Source: Sphagnum compactum
Taxonomy: Eukaryota; Bryophyta; Sphagnopsida; Sphagnales
DNA: 64,000 nucleotides
Direction: 5' to 3'
NCBI GenBank assembly: GCA_965153455.1
Contig: OZ234493.1
Coordinates: forward strand, 26,526,213-26,590,212
The notes under the pieces were generated by a model. That model made no database searches. It was not told the DNA's origin and saw only the letters and a list, made by a program, of their open reading frames with translations. The position numbers were made by a program, and so were the translations under genes. Each line of letters starts with the position of its first letter. The first letter of the stretch is position 1. Shown in pieces: positions 1-10,260 of this stretch.

Positions 1-330
1 AATACTTGGATAGCAACTTGCATTTTGAGAGAAAAAACCAAAGCAAGGATTTCAAAGAACCTTCCCATGTAGTTTTTCATTTTAGAAGGACATATAAACT
101 AATGTGTAGAAGGTTCTATTTAGAAGTAAGGTGTTAATGGACAAAGTATACACTTCTAGAAAAACATGTACACAAAAATCTCATTATTCATATGCATGCA
201 TGTTCAAATTAGACACAATGTATAGATTCAATTTCAAAAGGCAACAAGACAACTTTATGACTATTATTGCAAATGAACAAGAATACAAAAGATTCAAACT
301 CACCTCCTTATATAGACTAGGTGGTTCTTC

Positions 331-470
331 CTAATAATTAAAGTAATTCCTTAACACTAATTCAAATATGGAGCACTAACTAATAACTAAAGTAGTTATC
401 TAATACCAATTCAAATATGAAACATTAACTAGTAACTAAAGTAGTTACCTAATGAAGTAGAAACTAATAT
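331..470 (+). repeat. 49-bp tandem repeat, about 3 copies
   Basis: The phrase CTAATAACTAAAGTAGTTA starts at about 331, 380 and 429, a period of 49 bp. Between them CAATTCAAATATGRARCAYTAA also recurs. The block directly follows a sequence (about 270-330, ending TATATAGACTAGGTGG) that reappears in diverged form at about 54610-54660, also followed by CTAGTAACTAACTTGTAGTTA. It is therefore part of a dispersed repeat and not a unique locus. Confidence 0.6.
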
Positions 471-898
471 ATTAATTAATAATTTTTATTTAAAATTTAT
501 CAAATTTTGATTTAATACATATAAAGGTCATATCTGTACTTAATACATGGTAACATTTAACCTTGGGGGGGACACTTAATGTAAAGTTTGGGATTTATGT
601 GTGTCAAACGACCATTTTTAAAGGGGGGATTAAATAATTGTCCAACCTATTTTTTATCACCTTATTATTATCACATATTAAAACCACCCTATATGAATTA
701 TAATCCATTATTTCCGATTATTGCATACCCTATGTTATAATTAAATTGATTATTTGAATTAAATATACTCTATTTTTTATTTAGTTAACTTATAAAGTTT
801 ACCCAACAACCAATATATTGCACCCTATATTTTTACTCACTTATTTTTTAAATGTTTTTTTACTAATGTCCCCCTTGGGCATTTAACTTAACACCATA

Positions 899-1050
899 AT
901 TGCAAATTTTGATTTAACACTTAAAAGCTTGAATTTTCTACTTAACATTTGATTAATTAAATAATTACAAATTTTGATTTAACACTTAAAAAGGTCAAAT
1001 TTGTACTTAACATCTTAATAAATAATTACAAAATTGAACATAACATTTTA
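899..1050 (+). repeat. 65-bp tandem repeat, about 2.5 copies
   Basis: CAAATTTTGATTTAACACTTAAAA occurs at 903 and 968, a 65-bp period, with a third decayed copy starting near 1026. A related copy of the same phrase lies at about 500. Purely non-coding and AT-rich. Confidence 0.5.
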
Positions 1051-2270
1051 AAAAATAAAAATTGTATTTGATATACATTAACATTTTATTAATAATTAAA
1101 TATTAAAAATTATAAAAACTTAATTTATGCTAAATACATGTTCATAATTACAAATGATCATTTATAAAAATTAAATCAATGGTTACTACAAGGTTAAAAT
1201 AATGAATTCTTCCCCTTTGGTCCACCTATATGTGTGAAGAAAGAAAAATGTTGTGTAAAACATATGGGATTAAAGTGAGGTTTGGAAACATTAATAAGGT
1301 TTCCTAAGTTCAAGTTTTATTCTTTTTACAATTAGTCACATTGATTAGCCCATCACCCAAAATAACTCTAACAATGGAGTTTCTTAAATCATCATGTTTT
1401 ATTACTAGTTGAAAAAAATCATTATTAATTTAAGTAATTCATTATAATAATAAAATTTTAAAAATGTTTTTGATTTAAATACTTTAGATTATTGTACCCT
1501 GGGTTATTAATGTTATTATATCTTAAGTTATTTTAAAGTTAGTTTGCTTTATGTTATTTTTGACTTTTTTGATTATTCTAGGCTATTTTATCTTAAGTTA
1601 TTATAAAATATTATTAACTACTTTAAACCAATCTAGTTATTTTAGGTTATTCCACCCCCCGAGCCATTTTAAGCTATCTGCTTTAGGTTTAAGAAAATAT
1701 TAAAAATTATTTCAACTTTGACAATTTTAGTTTATTTTCAGATATTATGAGCTATTACACCTTAGTTTATTTTTCCACCTTTTTTTCCATATTTTTTCAA
1801 ATTAAATATATGAGAATTTATTTTTGAAGTCTTTTCAAAGGTTTACGCATGAACAATAAATAAATATACAAAATTTTAGACAATTTGAAGGAAAACACAT
1901 TTGAATTCCATTTTTTAATAGCAACTCACAAAATATTTCTTCTTGAGAAAATTTGATTTGACAAGTTGCAACTTTTGTTTATGCAAAACAGTTTATGGTT
2001 AACATCAATAAAATGTAAAATTTTAATAATAATAATCTTTCATATTGCATTACAAATTCAACAATATATTACGTCAAGGAAAAATATTATATTAGGTTTT
2101 AGTTATAATAATTTTAAATCTATTGACTGTTACATGTTAAGTACTAGATATTAGATATAATGTACATATGAATAGATAATAACATTATGGACAAGCCTTT
2201 TCAATGTAATATAATGCAAACTAACACTATAAATTGAACTTATTATATCTAGCTAACATTATAATTTGGT

Positions 2271-2310
2271 ATACATTACATCACATTACATCACATTACA
2301 TACATTAAAC
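2271..2310 (+). repeat. 10-bp microsatellite-like repeat
   Basis: The decamer TCACATTACA is repeated about three times, with degenerate flanks (ATACATTACA, TACATTAAAC). Confidence 0.6.
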
Positions 2311-2319
2311 ATACATTGA

Positions 2320-4340
2320 TAATTTTATACTTAAATGCAATGCAATATATGAATTAACAACAACTTATAAAATTATATCCAATATTAAAATAGTTATTTT
2401 GAATAATATAAAAAACTGACATTACTGAATTGTTCACCCTAGTGAATTGCTTCCACTAAAGGTGGACATAAATGACTCAAGGTAAAAATTTCACAAGGGT
2501 TGGGGCTAGTATGCTTGAACTTTGAAGGATGAGGTTGGGTCTATGTCTCTAGTGATCAATGAATTCTCGGCCAGGACCTTCACAATCGTATATGTTTGTC
2601 TTTGATTGTAGTGATGTTTGTCTTCATCGCATGTGGGAGAGAGGCAAGGCAAAAGGTGCTTGAGCCTCTCCACCTTCAAAGTCCGGAACTTGAAATGGGT
2701 GTCTCTTTTTATATAACTTATGGACCCTAATGATATGTACTAGACATGACAAGCAGAATCGAGTTGCACTTGGATCAAAGTGTATCAACATCAATTGTAT
2801 TTTTGTCGCCTTTTCTGGGGATGTGAAGTTCTACTTGGCTTTCTGAGTTAAAACATTCAAAAAACTAAAACTTTGAGGGTTAAGAATATTAACTTATGGA
2901 CAGTGGGGCAGCCCTATTGCCCCCTTCAAAATGTCCTTGAAAGTGTTAATCTTCAGATAGTAAAAAACGTTTTTTAATGCATAATAGAGTGTTTTGTGGA
3001 ATTATTCATTAGGGGTTCAAAATAAGTCGAAATGGTTTGATAAGCATTAAATTGTTTAATTACTTTGCATTGGGTCCCAAAGTCAAAATTCATTTATTTA
3101 TTTATTTATTTTTATTTTCATTTTCACAGGTGCTAAAAAAGAATTTGGTCTTGGATGTGATTTTCAATGCAAAATTTGACATAAGCAATCAAAAAATGGT
3201 TGATAGCAAAATTGCATTAAATGTAAATCATAGCAAAATCCAATAATTTCATGTTAAGTTTTTGTTGTTTGATCAAAAATTTTAAGACTTCATAAATAAT
3301 AAGAATGAGGAGGATGATAAAATGGAGAGGATACCCAAAAAAAAGAGGCTGGACTGGATACATTTATTAAAAAAAACTTGAATCTATGCTTTAAAAAGTT
3401 TATGAATTCTCCCCTACACGTTGTTGTATAGAGGATTAGAAAAGACTCAAAATTTCTCGACCCAAAGCTAGCAACAAACTTATGAGGCAGATGTTCATAT
3501 TGATGAATTATTTTCATGTGGGGTAATGCCCAAGGCTGTGGGCATTATCAGAACAAGGGTGTGTGCAAGGCTGAGCCAAATGCATTACTTTTGCTTGGTA
3601 AGTGTTCCTCCACATGTGCTACAAATCTTGTCAGAGGTTTTTCTGCATGGCTGAAAATAAACAGAAGCAACCTCTATCTAGGAGCTCTTAGGGAGCAATA
3701 TAGGTATGAGTTCTCTGCGACTCAACATTCCTTTTCTTCTCCTTCAATTCGTGGGAAACTTATAAGGCATGTGACTTGTGCTGTATTCACTCCAGAATGC
3801 TCACACAGCAAGCTTGATCACCAGCTCTTTCTGGTAACTAAGTCCTGTTGTTCCACAGTAGAAGTGTACCATTCATGAGCCTTAACACACACCCAACAAA
3901 AAAAGGAAGTTTGAAAAAGAAAATCTTCAGTTGCAGTATTTTGATAAACAACAACAACATGGCCTGCTGTCTTAGTCTCACGTATGTTGAGTGACTGAGG
4001 AGTGGTACCCTGTAGCCTTGAGAACAAAGTTTGTTGGTTGTGACTTGTGACTTTTGTATGCAGCCTAAAGTAAGTAACTCAGATCCTCACACCCAAACAA
4101 GAGATTCTTGGTACAAGCTTCATTCAATCAAAATCAAATATCCGAAGAAAGTGCAGCAACATGAATTGCCACTCATGTTAAAGTGGCACCCTATGCACTG
4201 ATTGATGTAATTTCATACGATTTATTATTATTGTTTTAGCCTGTTCTGTAGTTTCGATATGAATTTACAAGTGTTGTGTGTACTATGAACTTATTGCTAT
4301 TGTAATTATACAGGCCTCTGGCCACTATGCTCACTCTTAT
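2320..4340. other. Intergenic DNA, no recognisable gene
   Basis: This stretch is less AT-rich than the first 2 kb. It contains one 120-codon open frame (3516-3878, plus) with no recognisable domain and no support from surrounding exon signals, so it is not annotated as a gene. No repeat or RNA gene was recognised. Confidence 0.4.
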
Positions 4341-4344
4341 TGGC

Positions 4345-4395
4345 TCGATACTCTTATACAATCACAACATGCTGTTGATTGTATAAGAGTATTGA
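4345..4395. repeat. Perfect 17-bp stem foldback
   Basis: ATACTCTTATACAATCA (4348-4364) is followed after an 11-base loop by its exact complement (4376-4392). Two more base pairs form outside a single mismatch, and the loop region itself (CAACATGCTGTTG) can also pair. It is a compact hairpin with no coding context; it could be a remnant of a foldback element or a small RNA precursor. Confidence 0.75.
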
Positions 4396-4595
4396 TAACT
4401 TTCACCATAAGTTCATGACTACTCATAAAATGTACACTCATGAAAGTTGGGTACAGTTGCAATAAAGTTAATCTTTGAAGTAATATCCATTTGCACCCGA
4501 CCAGGTTGAAATAGCCACTCATGGTGGGAAATTACTTGGACATGAGATGGTGGATGACAGTAAGCCTTTTTGGTTCATGCGTTCCTCAAGAGCTT

Positions 4596-4673
4596 TTTTG
4601 GTTCATTGTGTTCTCAATGGTCATTCTCACATGAGGAACAAGTAACATCCATTGAGAACACAATGAACCAAAA
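4596..4673. repeat. Perfect 25-bp stem foldback
   Basis: The left arm (4596-4620, starting TTTTGGTTCATTGTG) is the exact complement of the right arm (4649-4673), with a 28-base loop. A further partial copy of the arm (CTTTTTGGTTCAT) lies just upstream at 4566. Stem length and loop size are compatible with a microRNA-type precursor or a small foldback element; the sequence alone does not decide. Confidence 0.8.
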
Positions 4674-4822
4674 GGCTTCGATTAACATTACATACATTCT
4701 TCTGTTGTACACTATTCAAGTGTGGAGACTATAGAAGGCAGTAGGCTGAAATAAGAAAGCTAACCTATAATGAAAAGATCTGGGATTAAAAATAAGTGGC
4801 CATTGTGTTATTACATTATATA

Positions 4823-5503
4823 GGGTAAACCAGCTGGTGACTGAAGACTTAAGCGCTCAGGGCAGGCCGAATCAAAGGGGAGGGGTTCATTAGTGGAGGT
4901 AGGCCTGAGGGCTCAAAACAACGCAATCTGAATTTTCAGGGCGCCATGTGGCATCAATTTTTTGTTTCTGGTGTCCAAAAAAAACTTGAATCCTTCCTAT
5001 TGATGCATCTGACTTATTTAAAATTGTCAAAAATGAAATAGAATTGAGAAAGTTAGGGTCCCCTCAAAGTAGAGGGGGTCAAGAACTCAAAAAAACAAAA
5101 CACTGAATGCTACAAAGGCCAGTTCTTGAACACTCAAAAAATTCTTTGTATGTTGCTCTCTTGTTATTAGAGTTCCAAAATGATTTACAATACTTCAAGT
5201 GACGTTCCTATAGCACTTTAAATCGTTTAAAATGAATAAGAAAAATAATGGTTATGAGGTTTGAAAGTAGGCAGGGTCAAAATGAAGAAAAAAACAAAAA
5301 AAAGTGTTTTGCAATTCAAAAAAATATATTTTCTTTACAACTCTTTTTTTAGCTGCTCCTTGGCTTTGCATTTGCAAGATGATTTATAGAGCTTGAAAAG
5401 GTGCTCCTATAACATTTTAAATCACTCAAAATGAAGAAGAATTGAGAAAGATCTGCCAAACTGTTCGATCGCACCTAGGCAATTGATGATGGCCGGTTTA
5501 CCC
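4823..5503. mobile_element. Candidate 681-bp TIR element with internal repeats
   Basis: GGGTAAACCAGC at 4823 is mirrored by GCCGGTTTACCC ending at 5503, a terminal inverted repeat of about 12 bp with one mismatch. Both ends are flanked by TA (4821-4822 and 5504-5505), as in Stowaway/mariner-type insertions. The interior carries three decayed copies, roughly 200 bp apart, of a segment whose best-preserved part reads CACTTTAAATCGTTTAAAATGAA (copies near 5010, 5220 and 5420). No transposase frame is present, so it would be non-autonomous. The TIR is short and a chance pairing is possible. Confidence 0.4.
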
Positions 5504-5506
5504 TAA

Positions 5507-5612
5507 TTTTTGGCCATGGTGCACCATGAAAATGGGTATGTCAAATCTAGCGGTCATTGTGTTACATTATGTAACATTTTTGGTCATGGTGCACCCTGAA
5601 AATGGGTATTGT
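5507..5612 (+). repeat. 70-bp tandem duplication
   Basis: TTTTGGYCATGGTGCACC followed by MTGAAAATGGGTAT starts at 5507 and again at 5577. Each copy contains the palindrome TGGTGCACCA or a one-base variant. The first copy abuts the right end of the candidate element at 4823-5503. Confidence 0.65.
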
Positions 5613-6269
5613 AACACTACCAATTGGTGCATGGCCCAATTATCATCCATGTAGGTTATTAATCTTTAAGCACATACAAAATATAAAAACAGATTTTTAA
5701 AAAAACCTTATAATTGGCTAATAACTCACACGATAACAAAATGATTATCAACCATTTGATAACCGATTCTTGTGCATAACTAATTTTTATTACCCAATTT
5801 TTTTGAGAATGTACCTAGCAACCAATTTGTATATATTGATAACTTATGTGATCAGAACTTGGACCCGGCCTTAGAACTGGACCTGATGGGTCGACATGAA
5901 TGTGAACCCGGTTAAGAATTGGACCTGGAAAATCTTTTGGGTTTTTTTTCATAAGGTCTAGGTCTTAGGGTTAGGTAAGGGCTAAGGTCCTAGGTTTAGA
6001 TAGGGTTTAATCAAAATCCAAAAAAATTGAAAATTGCTTAGAAATCAAAGGTTTTTACAAAGGTTAGACTTGCTGAATTCAGAACTGTTGATCAAGAAAA
6101 TTTGACGCAGCCCTAGAACCAACATGTTTTTTATTTTTGAAAATATTCTCTCGACCCAAAACCAAAGGATCTTCCATTACAAAAAAAATTTTAAAAAAAA
6201 AAAAACTCTTGACCCAGTCTGGGTGGTTCTTGAAAAAACCAAGAACTGGCCAACACTGGTTTGGACTAA

Positions 6270-6484
6270 AGGTGCATTCACACTTGGTGTTAGGGGCTTT
6301 AGTGTTGAGTCCCCTTACATCACGCTAGTCATTTAGGACTTAAACCAAAATTACCATGAAGATTTTATGTTAAGTTAACATTCACTTAAACATTAAGTTA
6401 TCACCTATTTAACATTGCATGCCACCTAGGATGCCACCTAAATTTTATTTTAACGCTGACTGAACATCAAGTGTGAACACACCT
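6270..6484. mobile_element. 215-bp MITE, PIF/Harbinger (Tourist-like)
   Basis: The left end AGGTGCATTCACACTTGGTG (6270) and the complement of the right end, AGGTGTGTTCACACTTGATG (ending 6484), match at 17 of 20 positions. The element is flanked by a TAA duplication at 6267-6269 and 6485-6487. A 3-bp TWA duplication with 15-25-bp inverted ends and no coding capacity is the signature of Tourist-like MITEs mobilised by PIF/Harbinger transposases. Its interior has further small inverted repeats (TTAAGTTAACATTCACTTAA). Different in sequence from the GAGCATCTCC family elsewhere in this window. Confidence 0.75.
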
Positions 6485-6739
6485 TAAGGCAGTCCATCTT
6501 ATCATCCTATTGCATACATGTGTCTGTCTATTCTGCTTACACCAATGTCCTACCTACGGTTAAAAGGCAAGTCATCTTTACAACTGGAAACAGTGAGGAT
6601 CAGGGTATCGATTACTGACCAAACGTTGTCAGATTTCGCACCCAGAACACTGAAGTGTAAGGTAGGGATTGAGAACGGGCTCGGGAACAAGGGCCCGTGG
6701 TGTGAACTAGCGCCCACGATCCACTGAATGCCTGTAAAC

Positions 6740-6770
6740 AACTCAGTTGTGGATGAACCTCAACTGAGTT
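6740..6770. repeat. 10-bp stem hairpin
   Basis: AACTCAGTTG (6740-6749) pairs exactly with CAACTGAGTT (6761-6770) around an 11-base loop. It is one of several small hairpins clustered between 6740 and 6926. Confidence 0.6.
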
Positions 6771-6833
6771 AATATCTGGTTCCACTTCCACTTTGGTAAC
6801 GCATTGTGGAAGAAGAAAGTACTATATAATGGT

Positions 6834-6850
6834 AAACCCTAAACCCTAAA
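6834..6850 (-). repeat. Short telomere-type repeat
   Basis: Two tandem CCCTAAA-type units (AAACCCTAAACCCTAAA) match the plant-type telomere repeat TTTAGGG on the other strand. Two units are too few to imply a former telomere; such short tracts are also common in plant promoters (telo boxes). Confidence 0.6.
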
Positions 6851-6905
6851 TCTACTAACAGCCTACTAGTGGCAAATAGTTAGTAGGTGGTGAAAGAAGC
6901 AACTG

Positions 6906-6926
6906 AGCTAACCACCCTGGTTAGCT
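6906..6926. repeat. 9-bp stem hairpin
   Basis: AGCTAACCA (6906-6914), loop CCC, and TGGTTAGCT (6918-6926) form a perfect short hairpin next to the telomere-type repeat. Confidence 0.6.
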
Positions 6927-7215
6927 AGGGAACTGGAACCCGACAGAAAATTGTTTGCTGACCATTTACCATCCATTATGGTGCGCTAGTGGGTGCTGGT
7001 TCACTCTGGCCTGTGCAAGGAAGGAGCTGAGTGCTGGACCCAAAAGCTGTGATTCATTTGAGAGGAGAGGAGGCACCTTCTGCTTAAGCCTTATGTAGTA
7101 TAATGTGCCTTTTTTTTTCAGTCATCCTTCTGTTTAGGCCAAAAAAAAATGTATCAAGGGTAAGGCACCCTTCACATACATTTAGAAAAATTCTACCAGT
7201 CCTTTACATGTACAA

Positions 7216-7309
7216 TAAAGCCCTAGGGTGGGGGTGTTCTTAAAATAAGGGGCCTAGGATGAGGCAATAGGCCCATTATTTTGAAAATGTCCCCCACCCT
7301 AGGGCTTTA
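7216..7309. repeat. 94-bp imperfect foldback with 41-42-base arms
   Basis: The left arm (7216-7256, TAAAGCCCTAGGGTGGGGG...) pairs along its length with the right arm (7268-7309), with only a few mismatches and an 11-base loop. The outermost 20 bases pair perfectly. The foldback can be read as flanked by TA, so a very small Stowaway-like element is possible, and the geometry also resembles a plant microRNA precursor. Confidence 0.75.
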
Positions 7310-8910
7310 CCCATCACAAAGTAGAAGGTGAACAATATCATGAACTTAAACGCATGTAAATCATGTGACATACGAGGGGGAGGATTCACCTACTCCTTTA
7401 GAGAGAGGGAGTTTATGCCTATAAGTACTCATCTTTTCCCTCTCATTGTTAACAAGAAGGTGTAAAATTCCTCATCGTTTCTTTTGGAGGGCAGGGGATA
7501 TTCATAGATAAGGTGGTCTACAAATACACTATGAAATTTCTCAGAGTGCTGTAGAAGGCTGGCATAGTTTTTGAATCAAAATCACTAAATGGTTAGAAAC
7601 CCTTTCCTCCTCTTTTGCTAAAGCCAGTATATACTTGTAATACTGTATTTGTATGTATAGCTCTGGTACATGCATTTAAAGCTACTAGCTGAGGCATACA
7701 GCCACCATGAAGGCTACTTCTCAACATCCCTTTAGAAAAACCACCACTGGTACGAAGAGGAGAGGGGGACTTACGATGACTTCCTAACCCCAGCCAGATA
7801 TATGGTTCCCGGCAAAATACGAGAACTCAACCAAAGGGTCCCTGTCGTCCTTGGAGAGCAAACATGAAACACGGACCTAGCTAACAAACATTGACATCAA
7901 GACAATATGTACATGTATAATACAGCCCTGCTTCCCAGACAGAACTGCTTGGAAAATTTCAATGGGGGGCCGGCCACTACTGGTAGTATAAGTTTGTTGG
8001 AGACCTTCGGCTTTTTGAAACCAATAATGTAGACCATTTTTCCAAGAGGTGTCCAAAATTTGTGCTGGACAATCCCAACAACTGGAACACATATGTGCTT
8101 TTCCAAGGGTACTCATTCATGTGTACTTTACTTCCTGCAGCAAGGCCAAGCTCACTTAGCTGCCTACTAATAATAATAAGAGCAGGATGCAATTTTGATG
8201 TGGACCTCACACTCGGGCACAATTCCTTTTGCAAAAGCTTTTGCATGCATTGTTGTCAACTGACTATAATATTAGCACTTGAATGTCAAAGAAGAATCAA
8301 GCCCAGAAACAAACCTCCAATCAAATACCCAGCTATTTTGATACTCTGGCAAGGCCCAGGATTGGGGAACCTGCAGCAGCATGCCTTGAGGCAAGAGTGA
8401 AGATTAGTTTCCCTCAGAACCAGTGACCCCTCTTGCTTGCACTGCACAGCTTGGGGGGAGTGGAAGAACAAACAACAAAACCTATATGGTATGATGTGTA
8501 CATATATATCAGCAATGTTCATGATTATGGCAGCAACTTTACAGGGAAGCTTAAGCATTTCCCCTGGCTGTGAGATGGGTTTATTCTCACTATTACAAAA
8601 TGTGGGCGCAGTTCATTAGTCCCTCTTTACTAGAATAGTGAATTCATTACATTCCCAATAAGTCTTAGTTCATTACAACCAATGAATTCACTTAAAATTT
8701 AGTGAAATCACTTAATATACAAAGACACCTTTTGTTGTCCCTATATGCCAAGTGATTTCCCTAGCCTAAAAATCATGTGCCAAATGGTGGCCCTGTATGA
8801 ATTTGTGTTATTAAGTCTGCAGACTAGTAAAGTTATGGCATGTGCAACCCAAACATTTGCTTGTCAAGCTTGAAGCATTTACTTAATATTAGGGAATTTT
8901 TCTGTTGTAA

Positions 8911-9270
8911 GAGCATCTCCACCGGTGCTCAGTATGTCACTCAGGATAATAAAATTAAATGTCTAAGTTTAGCTTTTTTTTTGTGGCAACCCACCAATAG
9001 AACTGTAACTGGAACTGCATATACGTGGGAACTACTAGTAGCAAACCACCTGGACCAATCATTATGATTTTTCTGAGCGGCAGTCAGGTCCAATTTATTA
9101 CTCTTTTTTTTGGAGGTGCACAATTGTGTTGTGCCTTTTTATCAGCCACGGCAAGCTGCACGAATTTGGTGCAGAAAAACCAATTTCCTGAGCCAAACCG
9201 GCACATTTTGACTTTTTCACAATAGATTTTACTGTCTGGAGTCACGTACCAAGCACCGGTGGAAATGATC
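8911..9270 (+). mobile_element. 360-bp MITE, PIF/Harbinger type, copy 1
   Basis: Starts GAGCATCTCCACCGGTGCTC and ends with its near complement AGCACCGGTGGAAATGATC, flanked by TAA at 8908-8910 and 9271-9273. The TWA duplication and the end sequence are typical of non-autonomous PIF/Harbinger elements in plants. The interior is closely similar, in reverse orientation, to the copy at 38950-39315 (for example GCATATACGTGGGAACTACT is shared). It has no coding capacity. Copies 1 and 2 lie 612 bp apart in opposite orientation. Confidence 0.85.
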
Positions 9271-9882
9271 TAACAACCTTGTAGTGTAAATTCCCTAACT
9301 GCAATTTCCTGCCAGGTCAGGTTCACGCAGGGAGGTTTTGATGTACAATCTTTGCTAGCAAACATTGACCACGTATTTCAATCAATTTAAGCCGTAGAAT
9401 TGATGGAGGTCCTCAGTTGTTGTTACACCAGGGAAGGCCCTGCTATATACTGGGGGACTGTCGTTGGTTCCCTGGGTGCTCTTTTGCATTAAAGAGAGTA
9501 TGTTGGCGAGAACAACATTAGAAGCTCTTGTGAACATGAGGGGGTATCTTAAAACCCTTTGAAATCAAGGGGTCGAACTGAGCGCCTTATTTCACCCTGA
9601 CTTGATCTCAAATCTAGAAAAAATGAAGATATTTGTTCTTGGGGTTAAGATATTCCACCACATTTATATTGACCCCAATGTCATGTCATTTGCAAACTCA
9701 ATTTTTACCCCTTTTTGTGTTCATGGGATAGTAAGGGTTAGTTTATCCCTTTTACTATCATGGTGTGAATCGAGCATAAGTTAGGTGAGATAAACATTGA
9801 TGGAGGCTGAAATAGGGGGTGTGGGTGGGGATGCTATTACATTATGGGTCTTTCTGGTATTCTGCAAATTATTCACGATTTA

Positions 9883-10257
9883 GAGCATCTCCAGTGGTGC
9901 TCAGTATGTGATCCTGCACGGTGAAATGTGATGAAGAAAAGTCCAAATATGCTGGATTGGCTCACGAAAATGATTTTGGCTCAGCATAATTGCACAGTTT
10001 GCGGTGACTAGTAAACGGGGCGGCAACACTGTGCACCTGTAGAAAAGAGTGTAATAAATATGATCTGATGGCTGCTCAGTGATTCTGATTGGCCCATCAT
10101 AATAGTTAGTCCACATGGTTTCCTATAAGTAGTCCCCCACCTATTTGCTGTTCCAGTTTCAGTTTTATGGGTGGGGTTGCAAAAAAGTAAATAACTAAAC
10201 CTGGATGTGAAAAAATATTTTTGCAAGGTCACATACTGAGCACCACTGGAGATGTTC
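9883..10257 (-). mobile_element. 375-bp MITE, PIF/Harbinger type, copy 2
   Basis: Starts GAGCATCTCCAGTGGTGCTC and ends GAGCACCACTGGAGATGTTC, flanked by TTA at 9880-9882 and 10258-10260. It belongs to the same family as copies 1 and 3 but is more diverged inside. It has the opposite orientation to copy 1, judged by the shared interior (CAACCCCACCCATAAAACTG on its minus strand). Non-coding. Confidence 0.85.
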
Positions 10258-10260
10258 TTA

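Larger units (their letters stand above)
1..2270. other. AT-rich intergenic DNA, no gene seen
   Basis: Very AT-rich sequence with short chance frames only. It holds the two small tandem repeats listed separately and many variants of a 'TTTTGATTTAACAC / ACTTAACAT' phrase that recur from about 490 to 1050, suggesting one decayed repeat family. No splice-supported coding region or RNA gene could be recognised. Confidence 0.5.

Noticed and set aside
3516-3878. 120-codon open frame, plus strand
   Set aside because: No recognisable motif, Cys/Ser-rich composition typical of random frames, and an overlapping frame on the other strand. Not supported as a gene.
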